This document shows, piece by piece, positions 20,989-33,006 of a stretch of 64,000 nucleotides of DNA. The translations under genes were made by a program, and so were the position numbers. The DNA comes from Mesostigma viride (Eukaryota; Streptophyta; Mesostigmatophyceae; Mesostigmatales; Mesostigmataceae). The notes under the pieces were generated by a model. The model saw nothing but the letters and a program-made list of their open reading frames with translations, had not been told where the DNA came from and did not search any database. Within the stretch, counting starts at the first letter, position 1; every line of letters begins with the position of its first letter. The stretch lies in NCBI GenBank assembly GCA_009746045.1, contig RPFO01000406.1, positions 1,972,287 to 2,036,286 of the forward strand, read 5' to 3'.

Positions 20989-23900
20989 TTACTCTGGTGA
21001 GCTGTTTGAAAGCTTCTCGTAAACCTTTTGTGCAGTCATGCCTTCTGCTTCGATCTGCAAATACAAACGATCGCCATGCGTCCAGGAATAGTTATCTCAC
21101 TTAATAAAACGAACAAATTACCCAGATGTAGCCGCAGAGGGAGACCGATGTTAACATGACAGATTATCTCCCCCAAATGCAAAGCGCTCTGCACAAAATT
21201 TGCTGGAAAATCCTGGTGGCAAAATAAGGGTAGAAGGGGTAGAAGGGGGTAGAAGGGGGTAGAAGGTGTAGAAGATTACCAGACTGACCAGTGGCTGGCA
21301 AGGGCATTCAATGTTAACCCTGTGGCTTGTTGCATGGACATTAGTGCCGTCTAAAAAGTAAACAGATTATCAACCGTTGTCACAGCCTACGGCTACATGC
21401 ACACCGCAGGCAAACGCCACGTGCTACGCATATTTTGGCAAGTTGACACCAATGATCAGACCTGCCAGACCCGAGGCTGCTTTTCGATACACTAACAATA
21501 TCATGCCAGTCCTGTCTGGCCATCAAGGTTCCATGGCCTTTATTTTGACACAGTTAAGACGTACACGAGGCAATACGGATGGAGTCCACCCTGCTTGCAA
21601 CGGATACCACACCGGGAAGTATCCCACACCTGCACAGGTTGAGCGGCCGTCAAGTTTATCAACTTGGGTCCACTTTGTACCAAAACAAATGCACGCGGAC
21701 GACACTGGCAGGAGGAACAGTCCCACAAAGGCGATGGGCGATCCACCACACTAATGCCAGCCTTCCCAAGGAATCTGTGACTAGGCAGCTTTCTTGCACA
21801 CCCCACCACCTGTGCAGGGCAAACCAATTCACCGTTGCACTACTTGTGAAGAACGTGCATGCTTTTAGTAATCTACAGTTCCTCATCATCTGTTATTAAG
21901 GTACCTAATGTTGCACATGTGTCCGCATACATACAATTTGATAATGCTGTGGCTTACACGATGGGGGGGTTAAATGTGTGGTTGGGGGGGGGAGGGGGGG
22001 CGCAGCATACCATGAGCAGCTTGGAGCGCGAACTCCACCCTCGCGAGAGGGTCATCTGGGATAGCCGTATGCCCAGCAGCTGTGGGGGGGGCAAGGAAGA
22101 CCGATTGAACCGGAAAAGAAACGGGGTAGGGGGGGGAAGGCAAACACCCGAGCGCAAGAGAGGAACCAACGTGAGGAGGGGCCGGGGCAAGGGGGAAAAA
22201 GGAGGACAGGACCAGAGGGGGAACCGCATGACAAGAGGAAAGATTAGCGGCCACGGATACAACACCTTGCCACCACGTCTCCATGCCCTGAAGCACAATG
22301 CGTTAGAGCTAACTGACTGATTCCCGCACACCACATGTCGGGCTGCAGCAGAAGCATCCATGCGGGGTTGCATGGTATCTCGGGCCACTGTGAAACTGGC
22401 GTCACAGCCACCCGATCAGGGAATCCATTGGGGGGGGTTTGCAGCGAGGCATGTGCAAATAATCCCGACTGTGCAAATAATGAGCCTGCACTTGCCGGAT
22501 GGTAAGGCCGTGCCTGCCTACTCCGGTTCACAAATACCATAACACGTGTCGTAGCGACCTTTAGGTCATTTGCATTTTGGGGCACTAGTTTACATGGTAT
22601 GCTATGCGATGATGCCAATTGGGATGTACCCTGAATAATTAATTAATTAATTAAGGGGACTCGCACGTCCAAAAGCCTGAAAAACTGACTTTAATGAATA
22701 TCAATTCCAATGCACTTGGGAACCATCTAATGATGATTGAGTACCATAAATATGATGTTTGGACATTCATACCACCACTTGTTGGGGGTACAACCCCCAA
22801 CCACGCACCGGTGGCGAGCTAAAAATAGAAAAAGACGCTATTTATGAGATAATTTGCCCAAGACAAACCACTTATCCAAATGACCTGCCCATACATTCCT
22901 GCAAAGTTCCCCCACTTCTAAAAAATCTGGGCTATTCACATGGCCAAAATAATCACATTTGTTTGAGTTATTAATTTCCCCGCGAAATGGGTACTTTCTT
23001 GAGCCAAAAAAAATAAATCAAATCATCAACACATCGAATGGGGTCATCCATACATTCGAAATTCCACTGAGTGGGGGGAAACACAACCCCAAAGTTTGAG
23101 CTCATTCTGACAAGCGTAGCTCAAGTTATTGATTTTCCTGTGATGCCACCTGAGTAGACGCTAAAAGAGATTTGAGCTAGAGCTGAGCCAAAATGACATG
23201 TGTTTTGCCACCCTAGACACCCAAAAACATGCCCACTTTGATCACGGAATGTGAGGAGGATGCCCGGTGCATCATACGCCATACCCCGCCATCGGCACAG
23301 CCAACCTTGCGAGTCTACCTGTAACAACAAGGCTGGTAGGACGACACGCCTGAGCAGCATATGCAATGCCTATCTCAGGCTGATAATGTGTGCTTTTGTG
23401 CCAACAACCAAGTTGTTCCACCCAACAACACATTAAAAACCCTCTTCCAAAATGCCCAACAAGCCGGACATGTGGAGGACCACACACGCAGTATATAAAG
23501 AGAAAATAAAGCTGAGTTCTTATCCAGCAACCCGTGGCTAGCTGCTGTGGCTAGCATTACAAAGGCTATCATTTACTCAGTGGGAAAGGTGAAGAGGACA
23601 TTGGAACAACCTACCTGACGCATGTGCCACCAAAGCATTGTGTCCAGCAAAATGCACACTGCCTCCTTTCTAGCAAGCACGAGCCACTTCTTTAGGAGAC
23701 AGGTGCCAGCTCGTCAGTGTCTGGGGACAATGATGCCGCTGCTTAGGAAGACCGCGTGAATTTCCTCGAACACAACTGTCTATACCGCAAAAGATATTTC
23801 AGAGAAGCATGGAAACAAAGCATGACACCTTCCCGACAGGTTGTGGGCCACGCGCTGCAGCAAGCCAGCCACGTCACAGACGAACTGTCTGAAAAACATC

Positions 23901-26900
23901 CAGGACTCTAACGATGCAGCGCCAGGACCCGCAACTTCATGGCAGCATCTGGCCGGAAAGAAGGCAAAAAGCTTACGTCTAACGAGCCAAGAAAGCAGGA
24001 AAACGCTAGCTTAAGACGTTTTATACAAGAACGTACCATAACGGGCGTTTATTCGTGCCCAGGCGCACAAGAAAGGCCAGCTTTTCATGGAGAGGTCGGG
24101 CGCGCATCGCGCAGGCCTAATGTTATCTTACCGCAAAATGACGGGAAAGGTAAATAGAAGCAGCGGGAAATTTACGGATTTAGAAACATCATTAAACTAG
24201 CTTCCCTTACGACCATCAAAGCTGGTAACAATCGACAATCATACGCGCAGGCATCCATTCTACTTAATTCATCCCGACAGAAATTCAGGTCGGACCCCCC
24301 CTGCCGATGGTAAAGAAAAAAAGCCCGCGACATTACAGATCGCAACCATCCCACCATAAAGTGGAATCAGTAACTAATCTTCTCCAACAATCGAGCATGT
24401 TTTCTGCCTTCCGCGTGCCAATTTGTCACGTTTCGTGTAAAAGCAGTCGCCATGGCCACTTCCGCAAGGGGTGCGCGCACCGTGCACCCACTTTTCACGG
24501 TACGGAGGGGTACCGCGGAATTTTTTTGGCGCGGAAAATATTCGCCGCGCCGAGTCCCCTTAATTCATTAATTAAACTTGTGCTCCCGTTGGGGAGTCAC
24601 GGAGCACCGGAGTGCTTTTAATCCCTGTATTTGCACAACAGGAAGAAAGGGCAGAGACCCCCTTTCTCCTTCATGCCAGAGGCATGCCACAGCAGCAATT
24701 GGACACGATAGACGATCCGGCAAGTTCTGTGGGTGCAAAAAGACCCGCGGAGCTATGCTCTTAATTAATTAATTAATTAATTAATAAGACCGGCGTGAGC
24801 ATATCATAACGTACCCTGAATAGGGCTGTACATCCTATTTCTTCCATCGTGCCACACAGGGTCATTGCCTTGGTTTCGTATGGCTGGCAGTGCGGCGGCC
24901 ACCACAAGGTGGGTGGTCAGCAGCCCATCATGCATGTGCCGTGAATGGGATGGATGGGCGGACGTGCGTTGTTCCACAGGGATGCTCCGCGGATGGGAGG
25001 AAAGGGCAGTAAGGAAGCTTGGCCAACCATCCAACGCGTGCCTTCACACCTTGGCGATGGACACAAGGAAGCAACAGAGCGAGCACCTTGGCGATGGACA
25101 CAAGGGAGCAACAGAGCGAGCACCTTGACGATGGACACAAGGAAGCAACAGAGCGAGCACCTTGGCGATGGACACAAGGAAGCAACAGAGTGAGCACCTT
25201 GGCGATGGACACAAGGAAGCAACAGAGCGAGCACCTTGGCGATGGACACAAGGAAGCAACAGAGCGAGCACCTTGGCGATGGACACAAGGAAGCAACAGA
25301 GCGAGCACCTTGGCGATGGACACAAGGAAGCAACAGAGTGAGCACCTTGGCGATGGACACAAGGAAGCAACAGAGCGAGCACCTTGGCGATGGACACAAG
25401 GAAGCAACAGAGCGAGCACCTTGGCGATGGACACAAGGAAGCAACAGAGTGAGCACCTTGGCGATGGACACAAGGAAGCAACAGAGTGAGCACCTTGGCG
25501 ATGGACACAAGGAAGCAACAGAGTGAGCACCTTGGCGATGGACACAAGGAAGCAACAGAGCGAGCACCTTGGCAATGGACACAAGGAAGCAACAGAGCGA
25601 GCAGCTTGGCGATGGACACAAGGAAGCAACAGAGCGAGCACCTTGGCCATGAGCATGCGTTGGACAGGGAAATGGCAGCACTTGGATGTGCCACGGACCT
25701 TGGCTGATGGAACGCCATGAGCACGAAGCCTGTGTCTCGATCGTACCTCACCTTCACAGCTCCCGCTTGGTGTCAGCCTACATCTTGTTGTGGATACTCA
25801 CCGTCGGGCCTGCACCATAACGCAGCCCGAGTTCTCTGTGGCCTACCAGCTGGCATCCGAGAGAGAAGGCAGTGCGAGCTAGTGAGAGGGCGGCCCCCCT
25901 CCCTCTCTGTGCTTCAGCTTCCTTGACTCCCCGTGCCCGCGTGGCGCGGCCACGTGCTTCCATTCGTCAATGAGGAAGACAGGCAGGACCCACAGCGGCC
26001 ATGAATCGGTGCACCAAGTCCTTACCTTGGCCATGAACGTCATGAGCTCTGCATTGGCCTTGCCACCGCGCGATGACGCCGCCACAGCAAGGAGAACATC
26101 GTCCGCATTCACACCTGGCAAAGGGGGGCATGCGGCAAGAGGGCCAGGCAGGTGGTGGCGATGCACAGAGGCGCCGGTGTGCGATGGTTACGTCCTTGTT
26201 AAGATGGGAACTCGTGAGGGCAGCATCACGTGCTACCGAAAGAAAAGCAAACGGGTCGGCGTATCGACATGCGCATGAACACACCTGGAGCATGCGGCCC
26301 GACCTGCTTCTCTTTTGCTTCCATGCAAGAGATAACGGGGCAGATGCCATCAGCCACACGGGTTACACATCAAAGCACGGCTGCTACACACCAAGGAGGA
26401 CATGCATGCGGTGGAGGACGCCGTGTCATCACACACGATCCGTCGCAGTGCCCTTGCCACCCCCCTGCCCGCAGTGCCAAATACGTCCGCAACCAGCAAA
26501 TAAACCACCAGCAGCAGGCACGACGTACAAATGAAAAGCGCGGTGTGCCCACGTGCGCATGACCGGTAAAGAGCACGCACACAAGAGCGTGCAAATTCAT
26601 CGTAAACAGCATCAACGGGAGGGCACGGCGTGGTCACGTACGCACGACCAGCGTCTTGTTGGCGTTGTCCTCCACCTCGATGGCCACCTGCACCGCGTTC
26701 TCTGACACCTGTTGGATGCAGGGGGGAATCGGAGCGTCCTGCGGCGACCAGCACAAGCATGAGCACACTGCCCCATAAATTAGAAAAAATGTTTTGTAAG
26801 CAAGGGGGCAGGTCAGCAGTACCAGCTGCGGCGGTGGGAGCAATGGTCGCAGTGGCAGGGGAGGACGCACACGGGTCAGCAACAGCCACCCCGCCACCCC

Positions 26901-29900
26901 CTTAGATAACCGGGCCTCCTGCTGCTGAGAGCACAAGAAACACTGATGGCTACACACTCGCGGTGACACGCCAAGGGGCACATTTGCGTTTCTTCTGGGC
27001 CCCTTGAATAAGACACCTGGCTTCCCTTTCAATTGATGCTTGTACGCCTCCTGCCAATAGGAACACGGGGGCCCTCTTTCACCACGAGCCATTGGGCCCC
27101 TTTCCCACAGGTACCTTTCGACCCTCTTCCGAGGGGCACCTTTTGCCCTCTTTCCACCAGGAATCTTTCGGCCCGCCTTCCAAGGGGTACCTTGGGACCC
27201 CTTCCACCAGGCCGACCAGCAACCAAATACAACACACGCCTCCCTGGTCTGGTCATGAAGGCTGAAGCGGTATCCAACATTCACAAGCGTTGCCAAGCAA
27301 TGCCAAGCGTGGACAAGCGTGTGGACAAGCGTGTGGACAAGCGTGGACAAGCGTTGCCAAGCGATGCCAAGCGATGCCAAGCGATGCCAAGCGTTGTCAA
27401 GCGTTGCCAAGCATGGCCAAGCGTGGACAAGCGTGGACAAGCCAAGCGTTGCCAAGCGATACCAAGCGTGGACAAGCGTGGCCAAGCGTTGCCAAGCGTT
27501 GCCAAGCATGGCCAAGCGTGGACAAGCGTGGACAAGCCAAGCGTTGCCAAGCGATACCAAGCGTGGACAAGCGTTGCCAAGCGTGGACAAGCGTGGGCAA
27601 GCGATGCCAAGCGTGGGAAAGCGTGGCCAAGCGTGGACAAGCGTGGCCAAGCTCAGTATGCTAAGTGGCACACGGGTGGTCCAGCAACCACGACGATGCG
27701 CTTGCCTTTACACCAGGTGCTAGAATGTTGGTTGTGCCCACCTTGTCGCCACGGGTAACCCCCTTTCGTCAGGTGTTGAAACCTTTGGGTGTGCCTACCC
27801 CACCGGTACAATAACACCTTTGTGTGTGCTTATCTATCCGTACTACATTACCTCTGTGTGTGTGTATATCTGTTGGTACTACAGTACCTTTGTGCGCATG
27901 TGTGTGCCTGTCTATGGGTAGGATAACACTTCTGTGTGCCTATCTATTTGTACGACATTCCCTGTACTAGCGGGGCCTACCCATCGCGACACATGCGAGC
28001 ATGGCCCACCTTTGCATCCCCCTCCTGCGCACGCGACACATGCGAGCACGGCCCACCTTTGCATCCCCCTCCTGCGCACGCGACACATGCGAGCACGGCC
28101 CACCTTTGCATCCCCCTCCTGCGCACGCGACACATGCGAGCACGGCCCACCTTTGCATCCCCCTCCTGCGCACGCGACACATGCGAGCACGGCCCACCTT
28201 TGCATCCCCCTCCTGCGCACGCGACACATGCGAGCACGGCCCACCTTTGCATCCCCCTCCTGCGCACGCGACACATGCGAGCATGGCCCACCTTTGGATC
28301 CCCCTCCTGCGCAAGCCCCGACAGCGCGCCGTCCACCAAGTAGATGAGTCGCGGCTTCTCTTCCTCAGATCGGTAGGCCACGAACAGCTGGCAGCCGCTG
28401 CACTTCATGCGCCACTGGCGCTCGACCTTGTCGTCCGCCCTGTGTGGGGGGGGGGGTTGAAAGGGGGCGCCAGCATAGTCGTGCAGACTCAAGACCATGC
28501 GTAACCATCAGTGTTGTAGCATACAAACCATCAGCGCTGGGTAGCATACAAACCTGGCTGCATGCCATCAGCCTGATATGGAGACGTGATAGTGCGCAGC
28601 CACCGTACAGATTTGTAACAGGGGGAAGGTTGTGTCACGTGCAACCACTTGGAAGGGGTGGACGTGTTGGGACGAGGCGCGCGGGGCACGGGGAGGGCGG
28701 GGGACTGGGCAGGCAGCGAGCATGGCCTGGTCATGTGCATGCACTTGGGCAAGCAATCGCAGCGGTGTAAGGGACGGGAGAGGCGGCGGGGTAGCACAGC
28801 GTGGAGAGGGGCGCGCCCAGCGACGGCATCGGTCCAAAGGGAAGGGGGGCAACACCAGCGATGACCATGCGCCCAGCAGAGCATGGCATGATTCGGTGCG
28901 CCAGCAGACAGCCTTTTGGTCCCAGGGGAGGGGAGGCCTCACGGCAAGGGGAGGAGGCGTACCGAGCGCACGCTGGGACGTACTATCGCCCCATGCCAAC
29001 ACTTGATCACCGACGGTGTGGCATGCCGGCGACGGAGTGCGGGCGCGGTTGGGGGAGTGGAACCTGTCCTCCACGTTCTGCCTGGAGCACCACCTAAAGC
29101 TAGCATGGTCAATATACATATACGCAGATCACGGCCACCGCACGTAGCGCAGCATCCTTAGGCTAGCATGGCCACCCGCATGTCATTCATATGCCTGGCA
29201 TTGCCACTCGCATGGTCACGGCAGTGATGGCAAGGGAAGGGGTGCGGCTAGGTATTTAGGTCGTCGCCCAGGCGTCAGAATACGAGACGGGGTGGGATAC
29301 CGCGCCGCACGCTGGCAAAAGCATGGCTCGGCATGAACGATGATGGGACATTGGCACGGCATGAACATGGCTCATGAAGCACATGACTCAGCACGCACTC
29401 AACACCTGGCTACTCCTACACCGACCTCTTGAGCAGGCACTTGCCCCCTTCCTCCATGCTTATCCACCTCTTGAGCAGGCACTTTCCCCCTTCCTCCGTG
29501 CTTACCCACCTCTTGAGCAGGCACTTTCCCCCTTCCTCCGTGCTTACCCACCTCTTGAGCAGGCACTTTCCCCCTTCCTCCGTGTTCAGCTTGGCGATGT
29601 GCTTGCTCGTGTCGATCACGTACGCATTGTCCGTCTTGCGACGGGGCAGCTTTTGCAATGTGGTGTCTGGCCAGGGAGGGGGACAGGGTGTTCATCCCGA
29701 TCGCCCCAGGAGGTGGGTGACAGAACCGAAATAGGTTGCGTGTTAGGGCAAGGAGTGGTGGCAGATCACGCCGCGTTGTTGTAAATAAGGGGTCGTAAAG
29801 AAAAGGGGGAGCAATTCGTTCCACCAAACCCAACAGTCCGAGGATGCGAAGGGGGGGGACTACCCTGTTATAAATATTTTGTTAGATATTCAAAACCCGT

Positions 29901-30309
29901 AATGAAGTAATGATGGGCGACCAAGCTGCACCATTTACGAAAAAATAGCGACAAAACCTGGCTTTCAGTTCAATTCGAAACCAGAGGAGGCCGCCGTGTG
30001 CCGATAAAATACACGCCGAAAAGACTAAGGCCAACACCAATGGAATTCCTGAACACAAGTGTCCATCTAGCTAGCTGGCTTCGGTGGCTTTTCACCACTA
30101 GAAAAAATAACGCATTTATCGCTCTTGATGGGATAGTGTTATGTATAATTTTATAGTACATGTGCAGACAATAATCTCTGCTTACCTAGGATTAGGACAT
30201 GCGTAGCACAATGTTTGCAGTAGTAAACGGTAAGGTCGGCTGCTGCGCCCACGGGGGCATTAAATCCAGCGTCCTCGCTGGTATATGAGTGGGTTGTCCT
30301 CTTCGGCAT
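20989..30309 (-). CDS. STEEP1/UPF0428-like protein with C-terminal DUF167 domain, 7 exons, complete
   Basis: Exons on the minus strand: 30309-30186, 29666-29552, 28439-28292, 26738-26642, 26114-26026, 22079-22011, 21054-20989. They total 708 nt and every junction keeps phase with GT-AG ends, giving 235 aa and a TAA stop. Order: [13 protein letters not shown] start; [11 protein letters not shown] with one Cxx[39 protein letters not shown] with a second Cxx[30 protein letters not shown]; then the DUF167 core [20 protein letters not shown] and [18 protein letters not shown]. Plants have a single-copy protein of this exact architecture and length. Human STEEP1 acts in ER exit of STING; the algal function is unknown, and the CxxC pairs suggest zinc binding. 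Three introns carry large minisatellites, and intron 5 carries nested transposons. Confidence 0.88.
21219..21290. repeat. GGGGTAGAAG short tandem repeat, intergenic/intronic
   Basis: About five imperfect copies of a GGGGGTAGAAG-type unit. It lies in the last intron (22010-21055), which otherwise shows nothing recognisable. Confidence 0.6.
22638..24810 (-). mobile_element. 5'-truncated LINE in gene intron, 12-bp duplication, split by a DNA transposon
   Basis: Flanked by GTACCCTGAATA (22626-22637 and 24811-24822). On the minus strand it is the class-II-hairpin LINE 3' end (CTCCC-CAAC-GGGAG at 24583-24596) with its (TTAA)n tail broken into 22638-22654 and 24560-24575 by element 2. A further TTAA run (24763-24786) sits inside its 3' UTR relative to the copy at 17560. 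It lies in intron 5 of the STEEP1/DUF167-like gene. Confidence 0.8.
22655..24559. mobile_element. Non-autonomous DNA transposon, TTAA duplication (element 2)
   Basis: TTAA at 22651-22654 and 24560-24563. Terminal inverted repeat GGGGACTCG (22655-22663; CGAGTCCCC at 24551-24559). About 1.9 kb, with no ORF resembling a transposase. It is inserted in the (TTAA)n tail of the LINE above, the same arrangement as element 1 at 17784, but with unrelated termini and interior. Confidence 0.7.
25045..25655. repeat. 37-bp minisatellite, about 16 copies
   Basis: The unit begins CACCTTGGCGATGGACACAA; copies differ by single bases. On the minus strand each unit contains CGCCAAG|GTGC, and the edge copy (about 25640) reads CTCATGGCCAAGGTG. 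This resembles the end of exon 26114-26026 (TTCATGGCCAAG|GTAAGG), which lies 375 bp upstream. The array is in intron 5. Open frames run through it in several phases only because the unit lacks stops. Confidence 0.95.
27287..27655. repeat. 10-bp minisatellite (CAAGCGNNGN), about 36 copies
   Basis: Variants CAAGCGTGGA, CAAGCGTTGC, CAAGCGATGC and CAAGCATGGC alternate. The array is in intron 3 of the STEEP1/DUF167-like gene. The surrounding intron (26739-28291) also has TTTCCACC-type imperfect repeats at 27080-27215. Confidence 0.93.
27980..28311. repeat. 47-bp minisatellite spanning an exon/5' splice site, 7 copies
   Basis: Unit starts lie at 27991, 28038, 28085, 28132, 28179, 28226 and 28273. 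On the minus strand every unit contains GGGGATGCAAAG|GTGGGC, a copy of the end of exon 28439-28292 (GATCCAAAG|GTGGGC) plus donor. The array thus begins in coding sequence and extends into the intron. 47 is not a multiple of 3, so use of an inner donor would shift the frame. Confidence 0.95.
29417..29596. repeat. 42-bp minisatellite spanning an exon/5' splice site, 4 copies
   Basis: Unit starts at 29429, 29471, 29513 and 29555 (TTGAGCAGGCA...). On the minus strand each repeats the end of exon 29666-29552, encoding [11 protein letters not shown], plus donor AG|GTGGGTAAGC. The unit is 14 codons and stays open, so any of the tandem donors would keep the frame and add 14 residues each. Confidence 0.93.
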
Positions 30310-31204
30310 GGTATAGCTGGACTATGTTGCGTTGGAGAAATCCATTACATGCATGGAAGCAAATAATCCCAGCTCTCACCGGCAAACTGCTGCGGGAGCA
30401 ACAGCAACACCTCCTCAATCAAAAAAGTGCGCGTGTCACGGCGAAATTCTCATGCAGTCATGCCTGGTTTGAGGAAAGTAATTAACCGGTTTAAATCGCG
30501 TAATTGTATAGTTGATGTCTTGAAGATGAACACAGCTATGAAGTCACAGGCATATGATTACTTGCTGTATTTTCTGGGTTTGTGACGAGGTTTCTTCTGC
30601 CAGCAAGAATTTTGCAAGGGGAGCGGGTCTCGCTAGTAAGTGCAGAAAATATCAGAACGTCGCCGCGTAAGTCTAAATAGGGGGTCGAATATGACTTAAG
30701 ACATCCCTGAGGCCTGAAACCCGCCTGGTTTTGTAAACCACGCTCGACTAACTGATTACAGTATAAGGCCCTCTCCTCGATCGACTCCAGGCCCGCGGGC
30801 GCAGGCTGGGCCGGCCCGTGGAAGTGGCGGACGCCGGCAGCGGTCCGACACAGGCCGCAGCGGCGTCCGCGCGGCCGAGACAACTATTCCTGGAAGCATG
30901 GCGTTCCAATGTCGCGTAAGGACTAGCTAGGGTAGAGAGGAAAGCCGTGAAGACCGCGGATGTTTAGTCAGTGTCTATAGGAAGCTACCTACATGGACGG
31001 AGGGAGCCGGACAGCGAACTGCCGACTACAATGATCAACGCCGGGCTGAAGTACTTGCGTGTCATGCGCATGGGTATTCCATGGAGTACTATGCGAATCA
31101 CTCATTAGAAAATACTTACACAAAAGTTACAAATAGCGTATGCATCATGCCCCAACCATGTATATAGTCACAACTTCAATACTACGAGGGGAGTAGTATT
31201 CTAG
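30310..31204. other. Intergenic stretch upstream of the STEEP1/DUF167-like gene
   Basis: The minus-strand promoter and 5' UTR should lie here. I see no exon or clear TATA element. It contains the inverted copy (31045-31145) of the repeat at 20396-20495 and ends at an ORF1-only LINE. Confidence 0.4.
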
Positions 31205-31556
31205 ACAGAATATAAATATCTCCGTGGGGAGTATGTAACGCCAACATATCCCTGAGAAGGGGCATATGGTTTCATTCCGGCTGCCGGGCTACAACCTCAG
31301 TGTAGGTAGGGGGGTGTAAACGGCAACCTACTCTGGGTGCACAATGTGCGGCACCTGCACCACCATCATTGATATATCATAGCATACCAAAAGAGCCTGG
31401 CATGGGGTGGAAGATGGTCATGGCTAAGCAGTGGCTAGGGCATGGCCTCTCATCAACAGAGAGTGGCTCTCTGCATGAGCAAAGCGTGGCTAACTACTGA
31501 ATGAACGCTAATAATATATTGTCTGGTGTGGATCCCATTATAGGCATACACGACTG

Positions 31557-32421
31557 GTGGAGGAACTGCAACGCCTTCAGCCTGGTGAGTCCCCTTTGCA
31601 CCTTGTGCTGGTGGACTTCATCAAAGCCTTCGATTCGGTTTTCTGGCCTGCGCTTTGGGACATCCTCGAGTTGTTCCGGATCCCCCGCCCCCTGATTGCT
31701 GTCATCCGCAACCTGTATGAAGGGTCCACCACTTCGGTGCGCACTTCTTACGGGACCACGCCCCCATGCCCTTTACAGAAGGGTGTGTGGCAGGGCTGCG
31801 TGCTGTTGCCCTACCTGTTCATTACTGTGGTCGAATACGTAATGATTCAGGCGCGCAAGCGATTTGCCCGCATCGTGGGCAGGGAACCAGGAGTGCAGGT
31901 CGCTAACAAATTCTGGCATGGCGGTGCGGACACGGAGATTCGGCTGGCAGACATCATCTACGCAGACGACACCACCCTCTTCGAGGACACTGGGCACGTG
32001 CAGACATGGCTTGACTGCCTGGCTATCGAGGCCCGTGCAGTAGCGCTTGAGGTCAGCAAGAAGACAGAGGCCCTGGCGGTTGGGCTCACCCACTCACCGC
32101 CGCCCCTCTATCTCCTCGACGGCTCTCAAGTCCTGTATCGGGACCGCGTCAAGCTGCTGGGCAGCCTGCTCCCCAGCTGCGAGGTTGATGTGGACCATCG
32201 CATCTCCCTCGCCTGGCACGCTTTACGCCAGTACCGGGCCCTGTGGCGCAAGCCCCTGGGCAAGACCGAGAAACAGGACCTGTTCAAGGTCCTCGTCCTT
32301 CCTGTTCTCACGTATGGGGCCGATCGAGACGTGGACCCTCACCGCCGACCTGGCCCGCAAGCTGGACGGCGCGGTCACCAACATGCTGCGTTCCATTTTC
32401 AGAGTAGGATACGCTGCCCAT
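31557..32421 (+). pseudogene. LINE G reverse transcriptase, N-terminal fragment
   Basis: Encodes HLVLVDFIKAFDSVFWPALWD, GVWQGCVLLPYLFITVVE, LADIIYADDTTLFEDTG (YADD) and VKLLGSLLPS, then LFKVLVLPVLTYGA. A frameshift near 32320 moves the continuation (ETWTLTADLARKLDGAV) to another frame. It is interrupted at 32421 by the LTR element; 43216-43597 carries the rest. Confidence 0.85.
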
Positions 32422-32993
32422 TGTTACGTCGCGTAACAATTCGTTGTAGTTACGGACGTAAATTAGGTCCTTGGCCTCGGTTGTTCCTAGGTTACGTGTA
32501 GTTCTAGTTTGGACATGATTGTCCCCGTAACAGTACTGTGGTATAGTGGGTGCCTTTGGGCGCCGCGCCGCGTACTATATTAGTGATCCTTATCCTTTTG
32601 TAGAATGTAGTGGACAGGCGTGCATCTGTGCACCTGCTTGTGTTTCTGTGTTTCTGCAGGCGAGGGCCAGGTCGGCCCGAGCCTGTTGGACCGTTGGTGA
32701 CCATTTATGCACGTTCCACTCCTTGTGTGGTCACTCGGCGTGTGTTAAGTGAATTGACACATTTAGGCTTGGGTCACGGCAGTGTAGTTGTGTTTCCTTC
32801 CTCTATTCCTGGAGTAAACGGGTTTTGGTAAATGGTTGTATGGCGTATTATAGCAACACTTACGTTAATGCATTGAGATCAGCTCCGTCACGTTCGTCTT
32901 TCGCCAGAGGGTTAAGTAGAGGAGGCCTGACCAGTTTAGGTAGTATCAGGCCCATTAGAGGTAGAGGTGGAGGTAGATATCCGCGGCGTAACA
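32422..32993 (+). repeat. 5' LTR
   Basis: 572 bp, TGTTACGTCG...CGGCGTAACA. It differs from the 3' LTR by three substitutions (near 32509, 32585 and 32910). An ORF (32825-33199) running out of it looks incidental. ACTATATTAG near 32573 could serve as a TATA-like box, but this is a guess. Confidence 0.97.
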
Positions 32994-32994
32994 A

Positions 32995-33006
32995 TGGTTC
33001 CGGAGG
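32995..33006 (+). other. Primer-binding site
   Basis: One base after the LTR comes TGGTTCCGGAGG, beginning with the TGG that pairs with a tRNA 3' CCA. I cannot name the tRNA. The site is partly self-complementary (GTTCC-gga-GGAAC), so a self-priming structure is also conceivable. Confidence 0.6.

Noticed and set aside
25045..25655. CRISPR-like array of about 37-bp units
   Set aside because: The units are contiguous with no unique spacers, and the genome is eukaryotic. The 35- and 47-bp arrays fail for the same reason.
24917..25757. Several overlapping ORFs of 150-254 codons on both strands
   Set aside because: They are read-through of the 37-bp minisatellite in an intron; the same short peptide repeats in every frame.
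26350..26889. 179-codon minus-strand ORF
   Set aside because: Out of frame with the spliced exon 26738-26642, which has conserved motifs and phase-matching splice sites.
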